NCBI GenBank assembly: GCA_039619475.1
Contig: CM077116.1
Coordinates: 34,917,183 to 34,981,182, forward strand
Reading direction: 5' to 3'
DNA length: 64,000 nucleotides
Source of the DNA: Icerya purchasi
Taxonomy: Eukaryota > Arthropoda > Insecta > Hemiptera > Monophlebidae
Part shown: positions 21,998 through 33,652 of the stretch, piece by piece
Layout: each line of letters starts with the position of its first letter
How positions within the stretch are numbered: position 1 is the stretch's first letter
The notes under the pieces: model-generated
Databases searched by the model: none
What the model saw: only the letters and a program-made list of their open reading frames with translations
What the model was told of the DNA's origin: nothing
Position numbers and translations under genes: made by a program

Positions 21998-22371
21998 TCA
22001 GTCGCGATAGCCTAGTTGCTAGGGCGCTTGACTTCCGTTACGGAGGTCATGGGTTTGATCCCGGGCGACAACAGAACTTATTACAAAGAATTAAAATTAA
22101 AATATTCGCTAATAATCACGTGAAAGGTAATGGCAAACCACCACGTACAACATCATATGCGCGCCAGATCAGTACACAGCAGACACATACGGGACTGCAT
22201 TTGTATATATCGATAAATCAAACGATTACTAATCACTTCCGAATTCTTGCGCGTGTACACCTGCGTTGCATATAATAATTGCCTGGTACACAACCAGTAA
22301 TATCGGTACAGCTAAAAGTGTACGAGTAGGTTGCGCCAACGCGCTATATAGCGTACGGCACCTAAAGAAGA
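21998..22371 (+). mobile_element. tRNA-derived SINE, family 1 copy A
   Basis: A perfect 11-bp target duplication AGGGTAAGAAA flanks it (21987-21997 and 22372-22382). The head is tRNA-like: A-box region TAGCCTAGTTGC and B box GGTTTGATCCC. The body holds a GGTAATGGCAAACCACC motif and the end is CCTAAAGAAGAAG. The minus-strand copy at 30902-31289 matches it along the whole length. It lies inside the hAT-like element, so it inserted later. Confidence 0.9.
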
Positions 22372-22444
22372 AGGGTAAGAAAGCGATTTTTTAAAGACAG
22401 CATAATCTTAATTTTATTAGTGATTCGTACGTACGCAGTAGGTC

Positions 22445-22470
22445 TTTTTTTTTTTTTTTTTTTTTTTTTT
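22445..22470. repeat. T26 homopolymer
   Basis: Uninterrupted T run inside the hAT-like element, downstream of the SINE. It may be the tail of a further minus-strand retroinsertion, but no body was recognised. Confidence 0.9.
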
Positions 22471-22577
22471 GTTTATTTGTTTCCACATATATGACAATGA
22501 GTTTTTTTTCTTTTTTTAAAGGGGGTTCCCTCATTCAAGATTAGTCCCGAGCCCCGTAAATCCTTAATCCGCCACTG

Positions 22578-23424
22578 TGTTTATTAACCTATCTGTCAAC
22601 TAATTACGGATTATAGCTAATCGCGTCCAATTGTCTTCTCATTTTGATTTTATATGTTCAAAATTGTTAAAAAAATCTCTGTCTAAGGCTACCGAACCCC
22701 GTTTAAAAGTTAAAATACACGGAACAATAGTTTAACACGCTAAGTAGCAATTTTAATTCGACACTGTTTGAACTGTTAAGATAGCTGAAAAGAGCTTAAG
22801 CCGGATTTATACGATTTCGTAGTTTTCTTTAAATTTACGCCACAAAAAAAAGTTGTCGCATATGAGTATTTTTGGAAATTTCAATTTTCATGTACGCAGC
22901 TGGCGATGTAAATTTACTGAGTAATTGTAAAAAATAATAACGATAATTTCAAAGAACTCGTGATATTCCTTAATCAGAGAAAACAAAACTTTTCAGTTTC
23001 TTTGAAATTCTCGCGATCGTTCTCGTTAACTGTTTCTGTTGTCCTCAGCTTATCCCTTTTTAACGCGAGTTTCTACTTCATGGGCGGCGACGAAACTTTT
23101 TTAAATAAATGAAAGTTAAAAATTTAATTTAATTAAATGCAACGCGATAAATTGCAATTAAAATGCGGCTGTTTAACAACTAGCAAGAGACGAGTGAAAT
23201 TAACATTTAAAATTGCTACAGCAAAGGTGAGTAATTTCACCGCTTTTGTGAACTTACGTTTAAGTTGAATTTTTTCCTCTTCGCAAGTCAAAGCATAGAC
23301 TTAATTTTTTTCGTTCAGCGTTCACACTGCTACCGGAATGAGTAATGCCTTTCTAGCTTTGTTAATCGTATATTAGTAGAAAATGGCTAAAATGTTACGT
23401 TTATAATAAGCATACATTTAAAAA
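22578..23424. other. AT-rich stretch without a recognised gene
   Basis: No coding or repeat structure was recognised. Confidence 0.5.
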
Positions 23425-23585
23425 AAAGAAAATAAAAGGATAATAAGCAAAAAAGTGATTAAAAATTAAAAGATACCCCCTTAAAGATAGGTTTTTTTTT
23501 ATTAAAATAAATAAAAAAAAACTATCTTTAAGGGGGTATCCTTTAATTTTTAATCACTTTTTTGCTTATTATCCTTTATTTTCTT
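23425..23585. repeat. Near-perfect palindrome with about 65-bp arms
   Basis: The left arm (about 23425-23490) and right arm (about 23521-23585) are inverted copies around a roughly 30-bp A/T spacer. The shared core contains AAGATACCCCCTTAAAGATAG and GGATAATAAGCAAAAAAGTG. No target duplication was clear. It may be a small foldback MITE and would make a stable hairpin if transcribed. Confidence 0.8.
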
Positions 23586-23668
23586 GAAATGCTCCTATTC
23601 CGGAATTTTAAAATTAACTTGGGCTAAATTTTTTGAAGTATTTAAGATAAGGTTTGACCGTTGTAGTG

Positions 23669-25350
23669 GCTAGACTCCATTCGCAATGCTAAAATTGATA
23701 CTTTGCAACGCGACACGATTGTACCAATTTTTTTGCTTCTTTCCATATCCGCGCCAGCAGATGTTAGCTGTACGCTTGATGTCCTAAAACTGTTAACAAT
23801 TAACATTTAGGCGGTTTTGCTGTAACTATGGAAGTTTGAATTTCAGTGTTCTAATACATTATAAAGTGTATGATGTACCCCATACTTGTATTACATAGTG
23901 TTATATTAATTGCATCCGAAAGCACAACTATGAATACTGTATGATATATATTCTACTACATTACTCCCTTTCTATTGTAATCGATATAAAAATAAAGTTT
24001 TATAGTTGAACTTTAATTTGAAAAAGTTCGGATATTACACGATATTAATCCATCGAGCGAAAGATTCTATTTAGAAAATAGAGTTATAAAAGTGACTAAC
24101 AATGAACATTTGAGAAATTATCTTCTATGTGCAGTATGTAATGGTTTTCAAGTCATGGTTGCAACATCATAGGGGTTTGAATATTAAAAACAAAGTTGTC
24201 GATTTATAAATGCACAGTTAAAACATTACAGTTATTATTTAAATATACCCGTAATATGGTTACGAATTTTTTTAAGAAGCATTTTGTAATAATAATGATT
24301 AGCAGAAATAATGGTAATAAATGAAATAAAGAATTAAAGGGAAATAAAGTTCAGAAAAAATCTTACGGCAATACAACAAATTATTCAACTAACAACAATC
24401 TCAGAAACCATAATTATGTATACTCTCGAACGTAGAAAAAGTGTTGCCTATTATTTATGAACTTATTTTGTGTAGTACATCGAAAAATGTAATACAAACT
24501 GAGACACAGGATTTCGGAAGTAATTAAGGTGCTTTAAAAAAATTTAATGGTAAACGATCTTTACATAATGTTTACAATTACATTCAGTTAAAAGTTGTGT
24601 CTATTTAAACATTATCATTACATATTCAGATATGCAAATATAAAAACAGAATGATGCAAATTTTAATTAAATGTACAATTATGATAAGGAAGACGCGTCT
24701 TTTTATAAATAAGTAAATAAAAACTCGCAAAGCATTGACGATTTTAATAAAATGTTATGTGAGTTCCGACGGCTAATCTCTGTGGAAATTGTTCACGTAA
24801 ATAATTTTTTTAAAATCATTTTCTCCCGAAAATAATTATTAAATTTATGTTTACTTCGGTTGAAATTATAGTTTTGCTTTAACCTCCAATTCACATCTTT
24901 TTTTAAACCTTCGCTTTTTTTCACATAATTACAATAAACTAGTTTTATTTTTACAATTTTTATTTTGCACGTATTTATCATTAAATGATTTCGAGTTAAA
25001 GTTAGTAGTAAGTGTATAAAAAATATTTCACATCGTTTAAAAATAAAACAACTATTAATACTCTCCACATAATTTATTATAACATTAAGAAAATTTTTCT
25101 AATATAAAATACGTAACATTTGTTTAAATATTTTAAAATAAAAAGATAACTTCGCTGTTGGTTTTGACCTTTAGTACACGCATGTGATAACAAATGCCCT
25201 AAGCATCAGACTCGCATACATTACCACTAAACCACTATTTCTCTTGGACAACTAGGTCTAAAATTTTGTAATATAGTATTATATATAAAAACGGTGCGAT
25301 CGTGAAGCGTTGCGAAGTATCAATTTTAACATTGCGAATGGAGTCTAGCA
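23669..25350. mobile_element. Non-coding DNA transposon, 66-bp TIRs, 8-bp target duplication
   Basis: The termini at 23669-23735 and 25350-25286 are inverted copies over about 65 bp (core CTAGACTCCATTCGCAATG then AAAATTGATACTT). TTGTAGTG occurs directly outside both ends (23661-23668 and 25351-25358), a perfect 8-bp direct repeat. The 1.6-kb interior is very AT-rich. It has one minor open frame (25068-24793, minus) that matches nothing I recognise. An 8-bp duplication fits hAT or P-type elements, but the TIR does not begin with CAG. A Mutator-like element (9 bp, long TIR) is also possible. Confidence 0.7.
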
Positions 25351-27002
25351 TTGTAGTGTAGCTTCTGATGCCTTGGTATAACCTGTGTATAATCTAAAAA
25401 CCGTCATTTTGAAAAATTATTTTTTTCTCAGGAAATAGAAACGATATATCTTTATGAAAAAAAAGCAGGTATAATTTTTTAAGACTAGTATGTGCGTACT
25501 TTTTTTAAGTCATAATATGCAGTTTGTCTTCTTTTAAAACACTTCAGAAGTATTTAAAATGCAATAAAAGAATAAGTAATTTTTTTTTAAATCGCTTTTT
25601 TCTTGTTTTTTTTTTATGACAAATACAGTGGTTTAATGAGAAAACCGAATTTCGGTTGGGGTACGCATGAAAAATTTAAAAAAATCGATTTTTTGTGAAT
25701 TATTTTTTTGTGTTTTTTGGTTGCTGACTCTTTATAGATTATTTCTATAGTAAAATTGATAACGCCATCAGATTTTACGGGAAAACACGTATGACATTTT
25801 GAGGAATAATGTCGAATCGTCGTTGAAAAATTCGACAAATAAAATAATTCCAGATAAGTAGACTTAGCTCATGGTGTACATTTGAAAATATGGCTTAATT
25901 CAAACTCGAAACACTTTTTCAATCGTTTGACGACTGCAAAGCCATACGAAATGCCATTTAAAAAGTACCGTTCGGAAAAATGTTGAATACGAAAATTCTC
26001 AATCAAGTTTGTTAATAATGTAACGTATTGAAGTCACTGATTATTGAGTAACGTACGTAAGCGACATATAGTTAAACATAAATAATTTGAAATTAATACA
26101 AGCGATTCGATTTAAATGTGTTTCTGGTGCGTAGTAGAAATAGTTTTCCACGATTTTCACGATTTCCTATAAATCATTTACTATTCTAAAGTCTTAGCTT
26201 CAATTCAAATTCGTTAATTAAAGGTTACGCGCAAATCTTCCAAAATATGAAAATTCGATAATATAATATATATTATGTTGCGTGATGATCAATTAATATG
26301 ATCGGTTATTTAAGAATGTATTTTAAAATTTCATAGTGTTAATGTTGAAACTAGAGAATGGAAAAGTAAAAGCCTTCAAAAAGTAAATAAATGAATAGTA
26401 ATCATGAGACTAAAACAATCACATTTTAAGGGGTCAGTAAAAAATAATTCCAGATATGACAGCTACGCTCTCTAGTGATAATTGCCTTTATTGTAAGTAA
26501 TCATGAAATATGTTCTTTTAAAATACATTAAACCAGCTATCATTTTAATTGATCATCATACAACATAATATATGTATTATCTACTTTTGAGTTAAATAAA
26601 TGGTTTTAATTTTTTATGACTCTTAATAGAACCGGAAGAAAATAAATTAAATAAAAAATTATTTTATGAATTTTAATCGAAATTTTATTTAAAAATAGTT
26701 TAATTTTTTTTCGTTAATACGTAAGAGGCTAAAGTGGTCGAGATACAGGGCACTGTTTAAGTCAATTTTCTACTTAAAATAAGTTGCAATATTGACAGTT
26801 TAGAAAGTTCAAATTTCAGTTACACAGAAAACACATGAAATTACAGATTAATCAATTCATAAAAAATTTCTGCCTTTTGTTTTTTCCTGCAATTTATTTA
26901 TATTCCAGCGCTAATTTTTAAAATGTAGGATTATTTATAATGAGTTTTATTTGTATGTACAAAAAATTAAATTAAAAAACCCGAGTTAACGCTTGTAAAC
27001 AA
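25351..27002. other. AT-rich stretch without a recognised gene
   Basis: Background sequence. Inside the preceding element, at about 25245-25205 on the minus strand, there is a tRNA-like AGTGGTTTAGTGGT segment. No B box accompanies it and it is not called separately. Confidence 0.45.
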
Positions 27003-27845
27003 AGTTTGTTTTTTTTTCTTTGGGCTCGCCGACAAAGAGCCAGTGCTCCCATGTTCGACAAGAAAGAAAAGTATTGCTGAATTAATTATTTAGATTCGTA
27101 TGCGATCAGATATCGCATCAATGAAGGATACAAGGAGAGCGACAACAGTTAACGAAGGAAGGGAGAGAACAGATGCAGCACTACAGGGAGCAGGAATATT
27201 AAGCCTCAGAAGTTGAGAGTAAAGAAGTAAACGTTCAGACGACAGTGTGGAACATTCGAAAAGAATGTGGTTAGAATTACATTCGTGGATATCATTTGGA
27301 GGAGGTAGCGGACAGTAAGGAGAGTCTGAAAGTGAAACTTGATAGCGAGATGAAGGAAGCAAACTATGATCGAAACGCAACCGACATAAAGAGGAAATAA
27401 AATAGTGTTGCAAAGACGGAAATTCATGAAACCAAGAATTAACTGGAAGATACGGCTGAATAGAAATATTAAAGGAAAATTGGTCAGAAAAGGAGGAAGG
27501 GTATCAGTCTGACCAAAACCTATGATGGAATTTTTTAGATAATGCAAGTAAATTATTAGCAGTGAACTTATTAATCGGGAGTCCATTAACAGCTGCATCA
27601 CGAGACAACTGATTAACTCTTTCATTTCCTTCTATACCAACATGGCCTGGAATCCAAAGGAACTCAATCTGAATGTGGTAAGTTTGGAAAAGGTTACGAA
27701 GAATGATAGGATCACAAGAAGGATGAGGAAAAACAGATGAGATAGTTTGTAAAACACTTTTAGCATCAGAGATAATTAGGAATTTATTAGTTACCTTACA
27801 CCACCGGTAAGTAACCGAACACTGATGCGTAATATTTATCAAATT
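27003..27845 (-). mobile_element. Pyrimidine-rich LINE, RNase H and zinc-tail fragment
   Basis: The minus strand begins abruptly at about 27845 inside RNase H and runs to an A-rich tail (plus-strand T run at 27008-27017). The block at 27842-27504 reads FLIISDAKSVLQTIS, IEFLWIPGHVGIEGNERVN and LSRDAAVNGLPI: the RNase H Asp of the third strand and the H..GN..... helix, with the usual final Asp replaced by a VNQLSRD variant. 27413-27090 is the zinc tail (CPLPPPNDIHECNSNHILFEC). One frameshift separates them. The 3' end GTCGGCGAGCCCAAAG resembles the ends at 38290 and 41205. Confidence 0.8.
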
Positions 27846-28051
27846 TACCTAATCTATAATTTAATTTTACAATATAAGCCAGTAGAAGATTGTGAACATA
27901 TATATTTTACAAAAAAACAAAAAAGATGATGCGATCTAATCTAATCGTACGTGTGAAAGCACATAAGATGGGCTATTTTTTCAAATCTGTTGTCTTGGAA
28001 TTTTATAATATACTAGCTGACACACTCAGCCCTGATAAGAAATAGTTAAAA

Positions 28052-28052
<1 letters not shown>

Positions 28053-28122
<70 letters not shown>
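28053..28122. repeat. (TA)n microsatellite
   Basis: About 34 TA units with a single G interruption near 28087. Confidence 0.95.
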
Positions 28123-28125
<3 letters not shown>

Positions 28126-28364
28126 CTTTAATAATAAAAAATAAATAACATCTGAAAAAGTTAATGTTTTGTTGTTCAATGTCATATATTAAGATATGTG
28201 TATGTATATATTTTTTTTATGAAATATCAAATTTTCTTACTAAACTTTAATTATTTTGGAAATGAGTCTGTAACTATTTGCATTAGTAAAAAAAAAATTT
28301 TAAATTGGTGCTTCAGTAAATCTCGGGAAAACAAACTCTTCCGCTTTACCTATCTACATATATA

Positions 28365-29235
28365 CAAGGTCTGTTCAAAAAACTTTTGAAATTACGTTCG
28401 TGTGTCAAGCTACACCTAGCGACATTCTCTCGAAACAAAATGAGGCGCTTGCCACATTACAGTAATGTGATCAGTTAGCGAATATCAAGTGAACACTTGC
28501 AGTCAACACTTTGCGAAGTAGTAAGAAAGCGGAAATGAAGGAGTTTGCGGAGCAACGTTGTAACATTAAAGTTTGCTTTAACATCGGCAAATCTTTTTCT
28601 GAAACATGAGCATTGCTGCTTCAGCAAGCCCATAAGGAGAACTGTACGAGCCGTACATAGTGTTATGAGTGGTTTAAACATTTCAAATCAGGCAGATCAT
28701 CGACATCAAGCAAAATGCAAGATCAGGTTGACCCTCGAAGTCAACAAATGATGAAAGCATTGATACCGTTCGATCTGTGAATTGTCGTTTAACTGTGCAA
28801 GAGGTAACAGAAGAAGTCGGGATCAGCACTGAGTTGTGTCACGAAACTTTGACAGAAAAACTTAGCATGCGTCGCGACTCAGCAAAAATGGTGCCACGAC
28901 TGATCATAAGCGAACAAAAATAAAATCGTGTCAACATTGGCCAAGAACTGCTTCATCGTGCTAACAGCTACGTTAACTTTATGAAAACTATTATCACAGG
29001 CGATGAAACTTGGATTTGCAGATGTGACATTGAAACGAAGGTACAACCGTCACACTGGGTTGGTCAACATTCGGCACGTCCGAAGAAAGTACACATGAGC
29101 CGCTCAAAACATGAAGTCCATGTTGATTGTTTTCTTTGATTACTGTGAAATTGTCCATCAAGAATTTGTTGCACAAGGTCAGATAGTTAACAAACAAATG
29201 CAATTGGACGAAATGTGGAAGAGAGCTCTTTTTAG
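28365..29235 (+). mobile_element. mariner element, 3'-truncated
   Basis: The left end CAAGGTCTGTTCAAAAAAC is flanked by TA (28363-28364) and looks like a mariner terminal repeat. Transposase coding begins at ATG 28535 and homology stops near 29235, so the C-terminal third, including the last catalytic Asp, and the right terminal repeat are missing. Autonomous mariners are about 1.3 kb, so roughly 0.4 kb is lost. Confidence 0.8.
28535..29235 (+). pseudogene. mariner transposase pseudogene
   Basis: Begins MKEFAEQRCNIKVCFNIGKS (N-terminal helix-turn-helix), then CYEWFKHFKSGRSS after a frameshift, LTVQEVTEEVGIS, AKMVPRL, and ITGDETWICRCDIETKVQPS with the first catalytic Asp (GDETW). FFDYCEIVHQEFVAQGQ carries the second Asp. 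The third Asp region (YSPDL in functional mariners) is not present. At least four stops or frameshifts occur. The gene is dead but clearly recognisable. Confidence 0.85.
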
Positions 29236-30888
29236 GGGTTAGGAAATAATTATGAAGAAGTTCCGTTGGAAAGAAAAATTAAACAGAAATGAGTTAAAGA
29301 TATGGAAAAGGATTTGTAGTGAGAAGGCGGACGGATTTTTGAGAACAAAGTATACGATCTATACAGGGAGCGGAACTGCTTAAATTATTTAATAATAGTC
29401 GAAATTCATATACACTGAGTAGACCAGTTAGGTAAATGAAAACGATATTGATAGAAAATTGCAGGTGGATTTATTTCTTTTGAAGGCTAAGCAGGCTAAG
29501 AACATGCATGTCAAGGAATAATAGAATCGTTAAAAAAAAAAAGTAACACATGAAAATACTTCCAGCACTTACATTTACTTCCTTCATGGAAAAAAAACAT
29601 TTCGCATCGTGAATATGTATTTTCAAAAAGAGTGCGGTTTTTCTTTTTGTTTTTTATTAGCGTAAATAAAAATTATAAAAACCCATACCGTGAGAAAATT
29701 AAAGTGTCGATAAATTTATCCAAACGTGGAAGAATTTAGATGCATGCAGCGTAGCGGAGTAGATAAAACGGAATATTTTAACCTCCAATGCACGCCAAAA
29801 GAGTGATTTATTTAAATATCGTTTAAAATTTTGACCAAAAAGGTTGCTTAAAATTAAATTGTTATACGAATTGTGAGTGAAAATTTTAAAGGCAGCTCTT
29901 TTAATTATAACTGAAACCCGATTAGTAATTTTCGACTTTTTCAATTAACCGATTATAAGTCGCCCAACAGTAATTGATGGTAAAAAAAAAAAAAAAAAAA
30001 AAAATTCAGAGCTTCTAGATTACGGCGAAAGAATCTGGTCTTTATTTATTGATAAAGCTTTATTTTTATTTAAATATAAAAAGTACGATTATTTTATCGA
30101 AAGCGTTCATTCGAATAAATGAATACGTCCAGTCGGTGTTAATTTGCGAAATGGCCGGATTTTCGCAACAGACAGAAAGAAAAACAGAAAGGAAAATAAA
30201 ATACGAAACAATTATCGGAACGCTCTTTCCATTATTCCAGTCGGCGCGTTTTCTAGACGAACAATATCCGAGTTATGTGCTTCGTTAGGACACTCTGTTA
30301 CGCTCGGCTTGTAGCTTAAATAAATTGACAGCATTCGGCGTCGAGTCCGGTTATCGGGGGGTTTTTATTTTTTCGCTACTAATGTTCCCCATTTTTTAGA
30401 CTGGAATTGATAGCGAAAAATATCATATCGGTCTCGAAATTCTAATAAATGCGATCTTATTCGACAGAAAATTTTGCCCGCATTTCGCTCATTATTCACT
30501 TTCTTCTGTTACGTGAAATTTCATGTGTCAGAGTAAAAAAAACAAAAAATTAAACGGTATCGACGGAAATCTGTCTGCAAATAAGTCGTACGGAGAAATA
30601 TGAATCGATACCGTTTAATTCGAGCTTGACGTTACACTGTCACGAAATTATTGTTGACACGTCCCCACTGCCTCGAAATGTTTTCCATCGAAACCGCACC
30701 GTGAAGCTGTTACAGATTAAATAGAAATATTATTTCGCCTAAACCGGACAACATGGTTTGTTTTTTTCTTTTTGGTTTTCCAGTAGAAGGAAACTGAAAA
30801 TAAGACAATCGAAAAAAGAAAATAATAATTTACCGGATCGATGAATACTAGTGAGAAAAAAATGGATCGCTTGTCTGTTTGGGGAACG
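29236..30888. other. No gene recognised; poly(A) tract at 29982-30004
   Basis: Background sequence with a 23-bp A run. The A run may be the tail of an unidentified plus-strand retroinsertion, but no body was recognised upstream. Confidence 0.45.
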
Positions 30889-30901
30889 TATGGGTTACAC
30901 T

Positions 30902-31289
30902 TCTTCTTTATAGTGCCATACTTAATTCCTGAGCGTCGGCGACTACCTATTCGTACATCTCAGCTGTACAGACATAAGTATTAGTGTACTAGGCAATTGT
31001 TATATGCAACCCAGGTGTACACACGCAAGACTACATTCGGAACTGATAGTAGCCGCTTGTTATCGCGCTACCAGTGCAGTCCAGTCCCGTCCCGTGTGGG
31101 TCTGCTGTGTACTGACCTAGCGCGCATATGATGTTGAACGTAGTGGTTTGCCATTGCCTTCCACGCGACTATTAGCGATTATTTTATTTATTTATTTAAT
31201 TTTTGTAATAAGTGCGTCGTCGCTCGAGATCGAACCCGTGATCTCCTTAACGGAAGTCAAGCGCTCTAGCAACTAGGCTATCGCGACGA
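30902..31289 (-). mobile_element. tRNA-derived SINE, family 1 copy B
   Basis: A perfect 13-bp target duplication TATGGGTTACACT flanks it (30889-30901 and 31290-31302). On the minus strand it starts TCGTCGCGATAGCCTAGTTG, has the B box GGTTCGATCTC and the GGCAATGGCAAACCACT motif, and ends ACTATAAAGAAGAAG. It aligns end to end with copy A at 21998. The longer, unbroken target duplication suggests a recent insertion. Confidence 0.9.
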
Positions 31290-31570
31290 TATGGGTTACA
31301 CTGGGGTTAAAATAAATATCGGTTAAATTATATTTGAGCTCTTGTAACATTTAATGCTACCGTGTCATGGCCGGTCGGTCTTCTGGGTTCGAATACTCCG
31401 ATAATTGGCGGATCGCTAACGCTTTATGGTTTCTTTTCTTTTTTTTTTTTTTTTTATGGTTTCATAGTGAAGCCATCTTTTTGATTTTTTCTTCTTTTTT
31501 GTGTAATATTTTTAATGTCGTTTAGGGCTATTAAGATTCTAGGAAATATTTTTTATTCTTTGCTTGATGA

Positions 31571-32090
31571 ATGATATATGTGGATATTTCAGAAAAACCG
31601 TTTTGGAGACAGGTTATGTTTGATTGTGACCGTCGTCGTCATCGTCTTCATATTATAGCCTCTCCTTGCCAGAAGATAACCACCAACATCATATTTCTCT
31701 TCGCCTTGCAATTTGAATTATATCTTCTAGTTCCTGTTTCTTTAAAGTTCATAGATGCCCATTTCAGATCTTTTTCTTCTGCGAGGAGAACTATTTTCTC
31801 AATGGTTCCTTGCAGAGCGAGCATGAAAATTCCTCCTTCTCTGATTTTATTTGCAAACTATCTCCTTTTTCTGCTTTGGATGTCGTCGAAATCTGTCCAT
31901 TCCACTTTTCCGTAACACTTCCGTATTTGATTTCTTTTCCGCGTCCAAGGAATTCTCCATACTCTCCTCAGAGTCCACATTTCGAAAGCGTTTAAATGCT
32001 TTCCACACTCAGTGTCCATGTTTCTGCCACATACTTCAGTACTACATTGTATTATTTTCATTTTCGTGTGATTGTGACTAGGAAGTGAAA
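31571..32090 (-). mobile_element. LINE C-terminal relic
   Basis: The minus strand reads HLNAFEMWTLRRVWRIPWTRKRNQ, the tail block of the same LINE type as the plus-strand element at 10021 (FEMYIYRRIMKITWTDKV). After stops come LALQGTIEKIVLLAEEKDLK and a GACGAC-rich tract. No RT motif is left. It is a 5'-truncated, decayed copy of a related family. Confidence 0.6.
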
Positions 32091-32598
32091 AAGAAGGAAC
32101 AGAAGATGTAGAGTCCTGGCGGGAAGACTGGTTGCAAGAAAAAAGGTCAGTATTATGGAGGAGTTACTTTTTTGAAGAAGGCGGTTATGTGAAATCTGAA
32201 AATATGTACATACGAGTATAACTTTTAAGGAATACCTCGAATATGAAGAAAAACATATTGTTAACCCATAAGAAATTTCGTACCTATAGCAGGGTTCCAA
32301 GTGCTTTACAGGGAGGTGAATGAAACGAAGTAAATCAAAATAGATTTAAGCCAAATGTGTAACGAAAAGCTATATAGTCGTCAAGCTTCTCATGTACCGG
32401 TAAAAAGCACATTCCGGAAGTGTGCGCACTGCAATATTGTAGCGAACCGACATTGAACCAGATGGTGTAGTAAATGGCCATAAACTGTCTTAAAATTTAT
32501 CGCACCAAATAGAAAAAGCTATATTTACTTTCTTGGAGTATTTGTATACATAAAAGACTCATTGTCAGTGGTTTTACGGTAAAATTATAAGTACGTTT

Positions 32599-33003
32599 TT
32601 TTTATTTATTTATTTATTTTTTTTTTTAAATTTTAAAATAAGTTTGTGGGTCTCACTGGGCAAGTATGCCCGTTAATTTTTACTTAGCCTTAAGTGAAGC
32701 ACTAAAAGTAAAATAAGGTAAGTCCCAAACCCGAAACAAGGCGTCGGGAATTTTGAAGTTAAGCTTTTCATAATATACTTAAGGGTCTAACAGATCTGAA
32801 GGCAATATAGGGGCCAGTTGTTCCTTTCTACTTTTGGATTATCCGCCTTTACTTTCCCAGATTTCTCTAGTGTAACCAATTCAATTTCAGATTAGGTATA
32901 TACCTGGACGCTACTTGGATCCACAACGAGACAAGTCTTGATAACCTATGACACTTCTGATTTAGTAGCTAAGCACCTGAACCACTAAACTACCACACTA
33001 CCT
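32599..33003 (-). mobile_element. Decayed tRNA-derived SINE, second family
   Basis: On the minus strand from 33003 there is a tRNA-like head: GTGTGGTAGTTTAGTGGTTC as the A-box region and GGTTATCAAGAC as a degenerate B box. A body of about 330 bp follows and ends in a long A-rich tail (plus-strand T-rich tract at 32599-32628). There is no second copy in the window and no certain target duplication, so this is tentative. Confidence 0.45.
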
Positions 33004-33023
33004 ATAAATAAAGCACTAATATT

Positions 33024-33046
33024 AAAAAAAAAAAAAAAAAAAAAAA
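33024..33046. repeat. A-homopolymer run
   Basis: About 23 A residues in a row. Confidence 0.9.
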
Positions 33047-33414
33047 TATGGGTAAAGTAAAATAAAGCGGAATTCACGCATTTCTTTGGTACCACTCGTT
33101 AGCGTGACATGTCTTCTCCAAATAGTGCTTTATCATTATAGTATATGTTGAAGGAATAATAGAAGCTATAAAGCAGCATATAACATGTTGAACAGTTTCA
33201 TCGTTTTTGCATACACTACTATAAATAGGTGTGTTAAGCGAGTTTTAGAATGCGATATAAAAGTTTGCTCTGAATTTTAATTTTAAGATTTTAAATTAAT
33301 GTTACTCCTCTCATTGTACATGTTAGAAAATAATAAGGAAAATTGCAGTTTCTGAGTTTTATAATAGATTAAAATTTTTTTTTTTTCACTTTGTTAATGC
33401 GAGAAATTATTTAA

Positions 33415-33652
33415 CTCTTCGTTAGTCGCGCTATGAGCGATTCCCCGCTTTTTTTCTTTATTTTGTAATATAAAAGAAAATAATGTTTTTTATTTTTCAA
33501 CAATTTATATATTCCTTCTTTGATCTTTTTAGCATTTAGTAGAAGTATTTATAAAGTTATATTTATTACTATTAATTATATATTGAATATTGAATACAAA
33601 AGGAACTTGGAATTACGACGATTCCCCGTGAGCGTGACCTAACTAGGCTGTA
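33415..33652. mobile_element. piggyBac-like end(s), possible short MITE
   Basis: TTAA at 33411-33414 is followed by CTCTTCGTTAGTCGCGCTATGAG. On the other strand near 33652 a decayed relative reads inward as GTCACGCTCACGGGGAATCG, sharing GCGATTCCCCG-type sequence. The better partner of the left end is at 35536 (CCCTTCGTTGGTCGCGTCGCGAG, also TTAA-flanked). Either a 240-bp MITE or the left end of a 2.1-kb element is possible. Confidence 0.5.

Larger units (their letters stand above)
20148..22577. mobile_element. hAT-like non-autonomous element holding two other insertions
   Basis: The left end reads CAGGGCCGGATCTAAGG. The right end, read inward on the other strand, is CAGTGGCGGATTAAGG. Together they form a terminal inverted repeat of about 16 bp starting with CAG, as in hAT elements. 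The 8 bp outside each end are TTTTTATC (20140-20147) and TGTTTATT (22578-22585), 6 of 8 alike, which fits a decayed 8-bp target duplication. No hAT transposase was seen. A piggyBac-like remnant (20936-21807) and a SINE (21998-22371) lie inside. Confidence 0.65.

Noticed and set aside
25205..25262. Minus-strand tRNA-like AGTGGTTTAGTGGT segment
   Set aside because: A-box-like only; no B box at the right spacing.
28003..28185. Open frame of repeated Tyr-Ile
   Set aside because: Translation of a (TA)n microsatellite.
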